Shown here: one piece after another, positions 37,859 to 49,150 of the stretch
Layout: every line of letters starts with the position of its first letter
Position numbering within the stretch: position 1 is the stretch's first letter
NCBI RefSeq assembly: GCF_030445035.2
Contig: NC_080699.1
Span: forward strand, 1,054,001 to 1,118,000
Length of the DNA stretch: 64,000 nucleotides
Origin: Dasypus novemcinctus
Lineage: Eukaryota > Chordata > Mammalia > Cingulata > Dasypodidae
Reading direction: 5' to 3'
The notes under the pieces: model-generated
The model's database searches: none
What the model saw: only the letters and a program-made list of their open reading frames with translations
Told to the model about the DNA's origin: nothing
Position numbers and translations under genes: made by a program

Positions 37859-38113
37859 CCCAGGCGCCCAGGCGCCCAGGCCCCCAGGCCCCCAGGCCCC
37901 CAGGCGCCCAGGCCCCCAGGCCCCCAGGCCCCCAGGCCCCCAGGCGCCCAGGCCCCCAGGCCCCCAGGCCCCCAGGCGCCCAGGCCCCCAGGCCCCCAGG
38001 CCCCCAGGCCCCCAGGCGCCCAGGCCCCCAGGCCCCCAGGCGCCCAGGCCCCCAGGCGCCCAGGCCCCCAGGCCCCCAGGCCCCCAGGCCCCCAGGCGCC
38101 CAGGCCCCAGGCT
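37859..38113 (+). repeat. 8-bp minisatellite (CCCCCAGG / CGCCCAGG), about 31 units
   Basis: An array of octamers in two variants differing by one base covers about 250 bp. Because 8 bp x 3 gives 24 bp, all frames on both strands stay open and give Gly/Ala/Trp/Pro repeats, so these frames are not genes. Confidence 0.93.
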
Positions 38114-38584
38114 TCCAGCTGGAAGTAAACGCTTCCTCTCTGAAACTGGATTTGGTGGTTTGAAGCCCATCGGTTGGAAAAACCCGCATGTCCTGTAACA
38201 AACTCACATCCCGTAATAAGCCCAAGGTGTAGGCCATGTTCTGGTACCCGCCCGTGCCTGGTTTCCGGTTCTTTCCCACAGCCTCCTAAAACTCTCATTT
38301 GACATTCAGATGACTTCTCGGCCTCTCCAAGGCTCCTGATTTCCTGGCCCCATCACAATATTTTAAGTTGGATCCACCAAGCTGGGGAAACAATTTCCCG
38401 CCAGGAGCGCCAAAACCCAAGGCATATAAGAGGAAACAGAATGTAACAAAGGAAGGTAATTACAGGAACTGCACGGAGAGCTGTTTGGCCTTGGGGAAAA
38501 TGTGACTCATTCGCTGGTGGAACACGGGAACAGGAGCGGAGAGGAAGCATAGTTTAAACCTTTTCATTTTTCGGAGCAGTTCAA
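38114..38584. other. Intergenic, no gene recognised
   Basis: Unique-looking sequence between the octamer array and an L1 3' tail; no repeat family was recognised. Confidence 0.35.
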
Positions 38585-38755
38585 GCCGGTTGTGTTGGGA
38601 AGCAGGCTTAAGAGTGAAATCTTTCATGGTGATGAACGTGCAACACAGCGATCATGCTAAAAGCCATTCATTGTACACTTTGGATAGATTGTATGGTACA
38701 TGACTGTATCTCAATAAAACTGCTTAAAAAATAAAATAAAATAATGCAAAAAAAC
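38585..38755 (+). mobile_element. L1 3' tail
   Basis: ATTGTACACTTTGGATAGATTGTATGG, then CTGTATCTCAATAAAACTGC and an AAATAAAATAAAATAA end, is the same L1 3' pattern as at 11455-11778. Confidence 0.65.
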
Positions 38756-39128
38756 CGGTATGTTAGGCCTGCACAGCATCAAGACACACTAACAAATATA
38801 AACTCTCACGGAGCCTCACCAGCCCCAGGAGCCTGGTTTTGCCGGCCCGTTTTGAGGAAGAGGTCCCAAACCTGGAAGTTACACAGCGGGAAAGCAGCAG
38901 AGCTCGGCTCAGGCCGGTCTGCCCTCGGGGAGGAGGAAGCAAGCCTGTGTCAAGGAAAATGAAGCGGCTGCCTGCTTGGGCACCCCAGGGAGAGCCCCTT
39001 CCTGGGAAAGGATTTTCCAGAAGACAAACCGTGACCTGCAGAGGCTTCCTGAGAAGGCTCCCACAGAACTGTAGGAAGGAACAGCTGGTGATAAAGGTTG
39101 AGTCCAGGACGGACAACTTTCCAGACTG

Positions 39129-39181
39129 GGCCTCACGCCCTGAGCAGCCTCACGCCCTGAGCAGCCTCACGCCCTGAGCAG
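39129..39181 (+). repeat. 17-bp tandem x 3
   Basis: Three copies of CTCACGCCCTGAGCAGC lie in tandem. There is no associated gene. Confidence 0.85.
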
Positions 39182-39269
39182 TACGTCTGGGCCTGTGGGC
39201 CCTATCCTGGGCGAGCTCCCGGGAGCGCGCAGTGCTCGTCTTGTCCTGGTGTGTTGTGTTGTGTTGTAT

Positions 39270-39785
39270 CGGGGTGGAGACCCACATAATGGACTCCCAT
39301 CCTGGGGAGGCCTGCTATGATCGCAGGTGGAAGGGCCGGCGTTCTGAGAGCAGGGGCAGGGCCTAACAGCCCTCAGTGTTGTGCAAGTGACTCTGAACCT
39401 TGTCCTTAATGAGTTAATCTTGGTGGTTACAGGGGGTCCCAAGAGGAGAGGGAGGAGAGAATAGAAGAGATGGAACACGGGGCGTTTTTGGGGCAGTGGA
39501 GTTGTTCTACAAGATCCTATAAGGCTGGACACTGACCACGTCAAACTTCAGCAGAATCTATACAAGTGTATGGCCCAAAATGTAACCCACAACGTAAGTC
39601 ATTGACCATGGTTAGTAGCAATGTTTCAATATTTGTACATCGATTGTAACAAATTTATCATCCACATGTGTAAAATGTTATTATTAGGGGAAAAGGTAGA
39701 GGATGTTGGATATATGGGAATCACCTATATTCTGTACATGACTTTTCTGTAACCTAAATCTTTTTTGAATAAAATGAAAAAAATT
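39270..39785 (+). repeat. Xenarthra-type retroelement, shortened copy
   Basis: Words shared in order with 40180-41585 are recognisable: ACTCCCATCNTGGG..., then TTTTTGGG...GTGG..., then ACATCGATTGTAACAAATTTATC..., then GGAATCACCTATATTCTGTACATG and an A-rich end with GAATAAAATGAAAAAAA. The central part is missing relative to the long copy. Confidence 0.55.
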
Positions 39786-40039
39786 AGACTCTGGGTGAAT
39801 AAATGGAAACAAATATCACTATACATATAAGACAACAGATGTTACAGTGATGAAAGATATAATGTTAAAAAATTGTAATTTTACATTTTTTTATTTTTAT
39901 TTTTTCATTATTTCAAACTTTTAAAAAATTCATATTTTATTATTTTAAAAACCAACATTATGATATCATTTTCCTATTAATTGTATTCAGCTATTTTGTT
40001 GGCTTCAATTTTGAAGAAGTTTTGGATCACAGAGGGGGT
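39786..40039. other. AT-rich spacer, nothing seen
   Basis: Very AT-rich sequence between two copies of the same retroelement; no feature recognised. Confidence 0.4.
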
Positions 40040-41590
40040 CAACTGTGTCAGGACAGGCTCATTGGTGCAGGGTGCCAGAGATGGGGATGCATGGGAGGAG
40101 GCTCACCTGGGCATACCTATAAGGCATATGAATGTGCTCAAGTGTTCATGGGACACTGTCACAGTCGGTGGAGATTCACACAATAACCAAAGAAATACCA
40201 AACTCCCATCATGGGAGCTCTGCCACATTCTCTAATGGAACAGCAAGAATCCTCCAAGTACAGGGGCAGTGACTAGTGAAGGAGGATTGACCATTGATGG
40301 GCTCTTAATAGTGATGACTGTTCTTATGAACCTCTAATTTTGAAATTGAAACTTAGCCTAGTATTATAGGGTGCTTAAGCATTACCTCCTGAGAGCCTCC
40401 TTGTTCCTGAAATGTGTCCTCTCTCTAACTCAGAATATAAATGTATTACTTCCCCCTCAGCATGGGACTTGACTCCTGGGGATGAGCCTCCCTGGCACTG
40501 AGGGGGTTACTACCAAGCAACTAGCAATGCAACTGGAAAAAGACCTTGACCAAAAGGGGGAAAGGGTAAAGACAAATGAGTTTATATGACTAAGGGACTT
40601 CCAAGTGAGTCAGGAGGTCATTTTGGAGGTTATGCTTATGCACATCTCAACAGGAACTCATAGAGTGTCAAAGTGAATATTACCTCAAAGGGCTCCCAAG
40701 GGCTCTGGAGACATCCAGACACTATAGTCAGGGCAATAGCTCAGGAGTTTGGTGAATTGCCAATGGGCCCTACTTTGGAATTTATACTTCCCAGTGTGGT
40801 AGAGTTGGACTCAGTTGTGTTTTCCCTACACCTGTCTCTGCTGTCCCTCTACTTGAACCTATACTTAGTACTAGAGTTAATAAGTGTATGTCCAAGAGAT
40901 TTAAATCTTTGGACTGTCCATGTACCAGTTGGGACCTGAATCTCAACAGACTTGCAACACCTACTCTCCAGAACAACTAACTAGAGGACAACTAACAATG
41001 ACCATCTCAAGGAACAGAGAGATCTACAATTGCAAAGCAAGAAAGTCCCATCCATCTGCCCCACGGGACCTAAGTCCCCTCTCAATTAGAGGTGGAGTGG
41101 GCATCACCATCCCAGAATCCTCAGGATTGGGGAATAGTGGATGGACTAGAGTAGACTTACAGTTGTTCCACTGTAGACTTGTTATGATCCTAGGAATGGA
41201 AAAACTTTTATCATGGTTGTGGAGGCAGTGGCCATTGGAGGGGAGGGAGAGGGGGAAATAGGTATAATTTGGGGTCATTTTTGGGACTTGGGAATTTTCC
41301 TGAGTGACATTGCACTGACAGATATAGGCCATTGTGTATTATTTAATAACTTGCAAAACTGTGTGGGAGACTGTGTAAACTACATTGTAAACTATAATCA
41401 TCACTTAGTGGCAATGCCCTAAAATGTCTTCATCAATTGTGACAATGTACCACATTAATGAAGGGTGTTGCTGATGTGGGAAAGTGTGGGAGGGCTAGAG
41501 AGCAGGGCATATTGGAATCCCCTATATTTTTTATGTAACATTTATATAATCTAAGTTTCTTTTAAAAAATAAAAAAGTAAAAAAAAGTAT
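40040..41590 (+). repeat. Xenarthra-type retroelement, longest copy
   Basis: About 1.5 kb carries the diagnostic segment CATGGGACTTGACTCCTGGGGATGAGCCTCCCTGG (40463-40497), GGAAAAAGACCTTGACCAAAAGG and GTGAGTCAGGAGGTCATT. It ends in an A-rich tail after CCTATATTTTTTATGTAACA. The same blocks recur at 48285-49150 and in part at 50195-50360. Whether it is an L1 3' end or an LTR element is not settled. Confidence 0.6.
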
Positions 41591-41689
41591 CCAAAGTGTA
41601 TAATCAGTGGCGTTTTAGTATAATCACAATGTTATACATTCATCATCTCAAATTTTAGAGCAATTTCATTACTCCAAAAAGAAACACAG

Positions 41690-41990
41690 GGATGTGGAGT
41701 TTTAAACTGCTTAATAAATAAATAAATAAATGTGCAAGTATAGCCAGAAATAGCAGCTATGTATAGCAGGGAAAGCATAGGGAGCTGAGAGGTGAGGAAT
41801 TTTCTTGCTTGTTTGTCTGGCATTTTTGGTTACTATTATCATTATTTAAATAATGAAAATGTAATAATGATTGAAATGATGAATGTGCAATTATGTGATT
41901 ATACCAAATACCATTGATTATACACTTTGGATGAATTGTATGCTTTATTAATATGTATCAATAAAATTGATTTATTTAAAAAATGTAACA
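41690..41990 (+). mobile_element. L1 3' tail
   Basis: TGATTATACACTTTGGATGAATTGTATGC followed by TTTATTAATATGTATCAATAAAATTGATTT and an A-run. It is nearly identical in order to 43300-43575. Confidence 0.65.
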
Positions 41991-42046
41991 TGGGACTGTA
42001 TAATAGGAAAGCTGTAACTGGATTTTTTTTTTTAAGGCCCTTTTTG

Positions 42047-42474
42047 TTTTTTTTAAGATTTATTTTTTATTTATCTCTCCCCTTTCCCGCCCACCCCCCT
42101 CCCCACCCCAGTTGTCTGCTCTCTGTGTCCCTTCACTGTGTATTCTTCTGTGACTGCTTCTATCCTTATCAGCGGCCCAGGAATCTGTGTATCTTTTTGT
42201 TGCATCATCTTGTTGTGTCAGCTCTCTGTGTGGGCAGCGCCATTCCTGGGCAGGCTGCACTTTCTTTCGCACTGGGCGGCTCTCCTTACGGGGCGCACTC
42301 CTTGCGCGTGGGGCTCCCCTACGCGGGGGACACCCCTGTGTGGCAGGGCACTCCTTGCACGCATCACTACTGCGCATGGGCCAGCTGCACACGGGTCAAG
42401 GAGGCCCGGGGTTTGAACCGCAGACCTCCCATGTGGTAGATGGACGCCCTAACTGCTGGGCCAAGTCAGCTTCC
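42047..42474 (-). repeat. Full-length DAS SINE, reverse orientation
   Basis: The tail complement (TTAAGATTTATTTTTTATTT) is at the left and the head complement (GGTTTGAACCGCAGACC, GCTGGGCCAAGTC) at the right. The body is near consensus. Confidence 0.88.
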
Positions 42475-42483
42475 CTGTAATGG

Positions 42484-43265
42484 GATTTTGTCTGGGTTCT
42501 TGACTATGCTGCAGAAATGAATTTCAAGAGCAATTTCAAGGGTGAGTTAGGCCAGTAATTCATTAAGGTAGGGAGGGAAGAGAAATGGGAGAAAATAGCA
42601 GATCACGGGTCCCAGGTAGAGAGGAAGGGGCTGAAAAGTGATAAAGCAGGCTGATTCAGACTACAAATTCCGCAATATAGACTATAAATGTCCAGGTTTT
42701 ACTTGTGTGTTGATCCATGTGGGAGTCGTGGCGAGAGCAGGGGTCATGGCGATAGCAGGGGTTATAGGGAGAGCAGGGGTCACGGCAAGAGCAGGGGTAG
42801 CGGTGAGATCAGGGGTCGTGGTGAGAGCAGGGGTCATGGGGAGAGCAGGGGTCATGGCAAGAGCAGGGGTCATGGGGAGAGCAGGGGTCATGGGGAGAGC
42901 AGGGCACAGAAGGCAGGATCAGCACTGGGACAGGATCCAGGAGAAGGTGCAGGCAAGAGCCTGCAGTCTTTGAGCCTGCTTTTTAAACCATTAATTATTC
43001 TGCCCCTTTGCTAACGGCGGGAAGGGGTCCCAGCTGTTTGCTGTTTTGATTGATCACCCCCATCAACCCCCAGGAGGGCCCAGTGATAAAGTCCTCAGGG
43101 AATATCGGGCGTCTCCTGGCCTCTGGAGGAAGTCTTCTTCCGAGCGGCAGAATCCTGGGGGTCCTCCAGCAGCCGCCCTGGGGGTCTCGACGTCCACGTG
43201 GGCTCCGTGCCAGGTTCCAGGTCCATCTACTGATTCCCAGTCTTCCCAGGCAACTTCAAAACCTC
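42484..43265 (+). repeat. VNTR-bearing interspersed repeat, copy 2
   Basis: It is homologous to 36377-37850 on both sides of its VNTR and lacks the LTR insertion, so it shows the empty site. It begins TTGTCTGGGTTCTTGACTATG and the homology runs at least to the CCACGTGGGCTCCGTGCCAGG segment. Confidence 0.7.
42730..42904 (+). repeat. VNTR of 18 bp, about 10 units
   Basis: GAGAGCAGGGGTCATGGN is repeated about ten times with scattered substitutions at the position equivalent to the 36-bp VNTR of copy 1. Confidence 0.9.
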
Positions 43266-43299
43266 ATGTACAACACGAGTATGGGTGCATGTAGAAGAC

Positions 43300-43575
43300 T
43301 TTCTACAAAACAGAAATACAAGTAAACCAGCGAGATGGAAACAGAACCGCAGCTGCGGACAGCAGGCGAGGCATAGAAAGACTGAGGGCGATGAGATCTT
43401 GCTTGTTTTTTGTTTATTATTGTTACTATTATTGGAATAATGAAAATGTTGTAAAAATGATTGAATTGATGAATGCACAACTATGTGATTATACTGAACA
43501 CCACTGATTGTGCACTTTGGATGGACTTATGCTTTATTAATATGTATCAATAAAAGTGATTTGTTTGGGGAAAAA
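43300..43575 (+). mobile_element. L1 3' tail
   Basis: It ends CACTGATTGTGCACTTTGGATGGACTTATGC then TTTATTAATATGTATCAATAAAAGTGATTTG, matching the tail at 41690-41990. Confidence 0.65.
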
Positions 43576-43689
43576 AGGGCTATGCATTCCTGGAAGCAGA
43601 ACTACATTTGGTCATTATTGGGGCATGCCACAGTGCTTTACGCATGGCCAGTTTTTAGATAAGTATTTAGGGTTTTCGACCAACACACG

Positions 43690-44240
43690 CCTCGGATCAG
43701 GAACGGTTCAAACGCGCGCAAGCAAGCCGGGCGCACAGAGGCCGGCAGCGGGAGGCAGGGGGGCGGGAGGGCGGCCCTGGCTCTCCCTGCTCGTCCCTCG
43801 CGGGCGCAGGCAGGAAACGAGGCCGGGAGGGGTCGGTGGCGTCGCGGGCGGTGCCTGTTACCAGGAAAGCGGAAGCCCCCGAAGCCCCCCGCACACCCGG
43901 CTCGGGCGTCGCTGGCGCAGGGAGGCCGGGGGCCTGGGACGACCTCCGAAGGCTGTGGGCCGAGCCCGAGGACGTCGACCGGCCAGCGCAGGGCCGCGCG
44001 GCTGTCGTGGTGCTGCCCCCCCCACCAAAATAAAACAAGAGAAAACTGCGGGGAACAGCGGCATGAAGGCTGGAGACGACTTCCAGGCCGGCTCGCACAC
44101 CGGGTCAGGGGAACGCAGAGCCTCAGCCTGGGCCGCGCCGCCCCTGCCGTGGACAGGAAACCAGCGGCTCCCACCGGACAGGCCTGGGCGGGGGCCGCAC
44201 CGAGCTGCTCAGGGTGAGAGTGCCGGGGCGGTGACGGGTG
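43690..44240. promoter_or_regulatory. Orphan CpG-rich island
   Basis: CpG density rises abruptly (for example CGAGGCCGGGAGGGGTCGGTG and TCGCGGGCGGTGCC) in an otherwise AT-balanced repeat region. No exon with recognisable protein is seen on either strand, so any promoter role is an inference. Confidence 0.4.
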
Positions 44241-45300
44241 CCTTCAGCCACCATCTTCAGAGAGCCCCTGGGCCCTCGTCATGCCCAGAGAGCTTAAGTG
44301 ACTTGCCCAAGACTGCACAGCCCTGCGGCCGAGCTGGAACCCCACTCCCTAACTTGGCCTGGCTGCTTCCAGGGCTGACCCTCGGCTCCTGTTCTCTGCC
44401 AGAACTAACCCGATGGCGGAGGTTCGCTGGGTGCTCTGGTCCTCCGCCTCCTTGCCGGGCCGACAGGTTCTGGGCTGAGCTTTTGAGGACTTTCTCTTAG
44501 CAGTGGACGTGACGGGGGGATTACAGCCCCCACGTCACGCAGAGCGACACCAGGGCTGAGAGCGCCTCCTCAGTCACGCAGGAAGTGGGCAGCGCACCTG
44601 GTACCCACCTTATGTCCAACTACCGACTCCTACACTACCTTCTAAACCCGACACAGGTGCCCTCTTGGCAGCCTTGCCCTCCCACAGGGAGTAAACCCGG
44701 CATGGCTCAGGGAGACTCTGCCCTTCTCTTCCCCTCCATTCCTGCCTTTGCTCCCATCCTTGCAGCACTGTAGCCCCTCTCCTTCCTTTCCTGACTGGAA
44801 GGACCCCCTTTGGGCTGGATCTTCCTTCTTGTTCCGTGGGCTCCTTTTTCCTGGGTGCTGCCGGCAGCCCCTTCTCTGAGCTTTGAGGCTCGCGGCTTAG
44901 TCTTAATGTCTGAGAGCCGTGGGAAAGATTTCTAGAGGAGAAATACGGCAGAAGTATCTGCAAACCATTTCCTCGGTTACAAGGGTATTTAACAGACGTT
45001 TATTTTCATTGCTCTGTGCCTGCACTCAAGGGAGGCTGAACAGAACCGTAAAACACCATTTCCGCCCTCAAGCAGCTCCCGAGTTGGCAGGAGAGACAGA
45101 TAAGCAAAGAGGTGATCGATCACCAGACGAAGCCTGGGGGGCTCTTAGCCCAGACGCGGGGGCAGCGCCTCAGCTGGACTGACGGTTGAGTCAGGCCAGG
45201 ACAGAGCAGCAGGGCTGGGTGGGGGTCTGCACGCCAGGGCCAGGCCCCCAGGAGCTCTGAGGAGGTGCATGGAGCGGAGTGAGGGGGATGCGAGGGGGGG
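44241..45300. other. Intergenic with MIR and another ancient repeat
   Basis: A MIR core (AGCTTAAGTGACTTGCCCAAGACTGCACAGCC) lies at about 44290-44350, and an ancient MIR/L2-class fragment at about 44985-45130. No gene is recognised. Confidence 0.5.
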
Positions 45301-45304
45301 CTCC

Positions 45305-45640
45305 AACGGGGGGTGGTGCAGGAGCAGGGGCCACTGAAGAGTTAAGGGGGGGTGCAGGAGCAGGGGCCACTGAAGAGTTAAGGGGGGGTGCAGGAGGAGG
45401 GGCCACTGAAGAGTGGGGGGGCGGTGCAGGAGGAGGGGCCCCTGAAGAGTGGGGGGGGGCGGTACAGGAGGAGGGGCCACTGAAGAGTTGGGGGGTGCAG
45501 GAGCAGGGGCCACTGAAGAGTTGGGGGGGGTGCAGGAGCAGGGGTCCCTGAAGAGTATGGGGGCGGTGCAGGAGCAGGGGCCACTGAAGAGTTGGGAGGG
45601 GGTGCAGGAGCGGGGCCACTGAAAGTGGGGGGCTGGCGGC
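45305..45640 (+). repeat. Minisatellite, about 33-36 bp unit, about 10 copies
   Basis: GTGCAGGAGCAGGGGCCACTGAAGAG recurs with G-run spacers of variable length (GTTGGGGG, GTTAAGGGGGG, GTGGGGGGG). It is strongly G-skewed and generates open frames on both strands that are not genes. Confidence 0.9.
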
Positions 45641-46573
45641 TGGACCTCGCAGCCCGCGGCCACCGTGTGATGCCTGAGCAAGCCCAGGGGGGCAAGCAGA
45701 GCACCCACTCCTGCGGCCAGGCCAGGGGGAGTCTCGGGGTGGGGGATGAGCAGGCGGGGGCTCCGCCTCCCTCGCGGTGGGAGCACGTCTGCCAGGAGGC
45801 GGCGGCAGCTCCTCGGTGCTGGCCGTGGCTGGTGTTAAGGGCCAAGGCCACGAGGGCAGCGTCCACCGAGCCTGGGCAGCCCCAAATGGCGCCTGCTGCC
45901 CGGGCCCGCGTGGCTCCGGCAGTGCCTTTGAGCACGACCACGTGCCCGCAACAAACCCGCAGCCCCTCGGCTTTCCCTGTCAGCGCGGCCTGGCTGCGCG
46001 CTACCCGCTCGTGGGGTCCCAGGAGGGATGGCTGGAGGGGCCGGAGCCCACCGGTGCCACATCGGGAGGAGGTGAGGTGCCCCTTCAGGATCTTTCCAAA
46101 ATCATCTTCACTTTGTCCTCGAGACAATTCGTAGCATCCTTGACTTGTTCCTTTGTTCCTTTGTTCTGAGATTTTCCCACCCAGGAGCAAGGTGCCCCGG
46201 CGGGTGGGGGTGGAGAAGAGCACTGGGGAGAGGAGCAGAAGCAGAGCAGCGCCCTGCAGAGCCGCTCCACCAACCCATTTTAGGAAAGAGGGTACGTGGA
46301 AGACCCACACACGGAGACGGATTTCCTTAAAAAAAGAGGGGCCGTGCCTTCCTCATCCTCGGAGGACCTGCGGCCCGTTGTGGCAGTGGCTCTGCAGCGG
46401 ATGTGAGTACCAAGGTGTGTGCATCCTGCGCAAGGAGCCGCTGCGGGGCCAAGAGCCACAGCGAGGTCCCTCCCCTCCTTCTTCTCCCCTTCCTTCCTGT
46501 GTCAGGCCTGGGGGGGCAGCAGTGACTGCATCTGGAGGAGAATCTGCTGCTGCAGCTCCTCCAAGGCAACCGT
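45641..46573. other. GC-rich intergenic, no gene recognised
   Basis: Long frames (45378-46310 on -, 46153-46800 on +) reflect base composition and tandem repeats. No domain or exon signal was found. Confidence 0.4.
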
Positions 46574-46760
46574 TTGTCTGCTCCCTGCTCCCTGCTCCTT
46601 GCTCCCTGCTCCCTGCTCCTTGTTCCTTGCTCCCTACTCTCTGCTCCCTGCTCCCTGCCCCCTGCTCCTTGCTCCCTGCTCCTTGTTCCTTGCTCCCTGT
46701 TCCTTGTTCCCTGCTCCCTGCTCCGTGCTCCCTGCTCCTTGTTCCCTGCTCCTTGTGGGC
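46574..46760 (+). repeat. Low-complexity CTCCCTGCTCCTTG repeat
   Basis: Short 7-mers of the type GCTCCCT, GCTCCTT and GTTCCTT alternate for about 185 bp. The Cys/Ser/Leu frames are not coding. Confidence 0.88.
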
Positions 46761-47390
46761 TGATGGCCCTGCTGCAGGGTGGCAGCCAGGCCACTCTTGA
46801 CTGGTGGGTCTCAGGTCAGCCCATGGCTGCAGCTGCGCAGTGTTGTCGCTGCCCCAGCATCACAGTGGATGCCGTCCAGCTGGAGCAGGGAGCCTGTGCA
46901 TCAGCACTTTGGCTGCCCCCTTCCAGCCTCCTCTCATTCCCAGACCTCAGGAGAGTCCACAGGGGACAGTTTCCAGGCTAGACCACGGGCTTACTGAACA
47001 GGAGCCTTCTGCTGTGTCGCACAGGCGCCTTCCACGCAGCAGTTCCCTGTGAGGAGAGCGCGAGGCTGGAGGAAGAGCTGGGAGCCGGCATCTTTCTTGC
47101 TTGAGCTTTGGGGCAGGGTGGGAAGTAGGGGCCTGGTAGCTAGTCACGTGGTAACCTAAGAAAGCAGAAGGCTTCACCGAGAACGGGCAGGGAGGCTGGG
47201 CTGTGAGGCGGGGTGGGCAGTGATGCCAACGTACTCAGGAGCTGTAAGTGCAACTGTGCAGCGAGATGCAGAGGAAGATGGCGCCTCTGGCCAGCTTGAC
47301 AGGTCTGGGAAGCCGGAGAAACCCAGGCTCTGGGCCCGAGGCCGGAAGCTGTGCCTGGGTGCACATGCAGTGTGACTAGTGTAGACTCAG
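46761..47390. other. Intergenic, nothing recognised
   Basis: Moderate GC, no repeat family or exon identified. Confidence 0.35.
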
Positions 47391-47394
47391 GCAG

Positions 47395-48200
47395 GCTGGT
47401 TCCAAATCCTGGCTCAGCCTCGCCTCTCACCAACCGGTGACCCTGAACTACTCTAAGCCTCACCTTCCTCACCTGTAAGACAGGTAAAATAGTAGAATGG
47501 GGTGCTGCTATTACACTGTCAGGTGCTTAGTGTGCAGTACAATGGCATCTGGCCTGCCACCAGCTGGGGTTTCCCTTCCAATTTAGCAATAAGTGAAAAG
47601 GGAGCACATTATTTTCTCTGCGCCTGAGCTGTTAATCTCCAAAATGGTGACTTTGCCTTCCTCTTCGTTGTGGGATCTGCAGTCCACTGTGGCAGTGGAG
47701 AAGGGCAGGGACCTGGAAGCCTGACAGTTTTGGCTTGAAATCTGCCTTCCCATAACAGATAACCTTAGGCAAGTCCCACAGCTTCCGTGTGCCTCAAGAA
47801 TGGGAATAAATGGAAATAGAGAATGGGAAGAAAAAAGTCTCAGAGAGTCATGAAAATTAAATGACAGAGTGAATAAGAGCCCCAGTGGCACAGAGCTAGG
47901 CAGTTTTTGTTTACTTGATGTTAATTCATTTAATCCACCTTTTTGAGTTACACAAGGAATCTTATAGATAGTAATAAGAGCTACCATTTAGTGAATAATT
48001 AATAAAGTGTAAGTACTTTACATGCATTCTTAAATCCTCATGACAATCCCATTTTACAGATAATGAAAATTGAGACTCAGAAAAGATAGTTTAACTGTAA
48101 ATGGCCCATGTTTTGTAAATGGCGGAGGTAGATTTAAGCCCCAGTCTGTCTGTCTGTCTCTGGCAAAACTACTCCATGCTGCTACCTCTCTTGGCTTCAA
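47395..48200 (+). repeat. Cluster of three MIR-class fragments
   Basis: MIR-type ordered words occur at about 47395-47570 (CTCACCTTCCTCACCTGTAAGACAGG), 47735-47880 (ACCTTAGGCAAGTCCCACAGCTTCC) and 47960-48200 (AAGAGCTACCATTTAGTGAATA ... CCATTTTACAGATAATGAAAATTGAGACTCAG). All are old and diverged. Confidence 0.7.
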
Positions 48201-48284
48201 AATCACAGGAGGAGAAAACCCCCTTGTTGCTGAAATGCGGCTTCTCCCTGAGCCACACTCTGCAAATAAACTCACCACCTTTCC

Positions 48285-49150
48285 CGCAACATGGGTCATG
48301 ACTCCTAGGGATGAGCCTCCCTGGCACCAAAGAGTTCTTATAATACCAAGTGCTTATCAGTGATACATTTGGAAAAAGACCTTGATCAAAAGGAGGAAAT
48401 ACTAAATAAAATAAGAGTTTTTAATGACTAAGAGGTTTCAAAGTGAGTCAGGAGGTCATTCTAGAGGTTATGCTTAGGCAGATCTCAGTCAGACTTCACA
48501 AACTGCTACAGTAAACAAAGCCTCAAACAAAATGCTCCTGAGGGCCCTAGGGATACCCAGACATGAAAGGCAAGGGCACACAGCCTCAGGAATTCAACAC
48601 CCCTCAGCGGACTCTTCTGAGAATATATGAAAAGCTATTCTCTCAACATAACATAGTTGTACTCATCTATAAACCCCCTACTTATGAGTGTCCTACTTTT
48701 TAAATTAGAATTTATACTTTTCAATTTACTTGTTAAGTATATTTCTCAGACTCTTAAAGGTTTTGGATTGTTCCTGTGCTGCTGGAGCCCTGAATCCCAG
48801 CAGGTATGTGGCCAACCCCTATTCTCCCATTCTTGGCACCTGCCCTGGACAACTAACAAAATGATGATGATGGAACAGCCCCAGCCTGAAAGGAAGGAGT
48901 GTCTTCAACTGCAAGCAAGACAATTCCATTCTACTGCCCTTAATATCTACGTCCCTTCTCAGCCTGAAGCTGTCAGAGTGGACATCTCCCAAATCCCTCA
49001 AGATTGAGGTTGAACAAAAATAATGGGGAGTATAACCATTGACTAAAGCAGATTTATTATTATTATAGCCATTATCTTGTGTTAACTGAGTAACATGTTA
49101 ACATTGATATAAAAGACACATTTTTAAATACTGAAAATTTTTTCAAAAAA
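48285..49150 (+). repeat. Xenarthra-type retroelement, third copy
   Basis: CATGGGTCATGACTCCTAGGGATGAGCCTCCCTGG and GTGAGTCAGGAGGTCATTCTAGAGG align in order with 40463-40660. The copy is shorter and ends with an A-run near 49150. Confidence 0.6.

Noticed and set aside
37700-38298. Gly-Ala-Trp-Pro repeat proteins on the - strand
   Set aside because: They are translations of the octamer array, open in every frame.
45145-46310. Pro/Leu/His-rich 213-310 codon frames
   Set aside because: They derive from the G-rich 33-36 bp minisatellite and surrounding GC-rich sequence.
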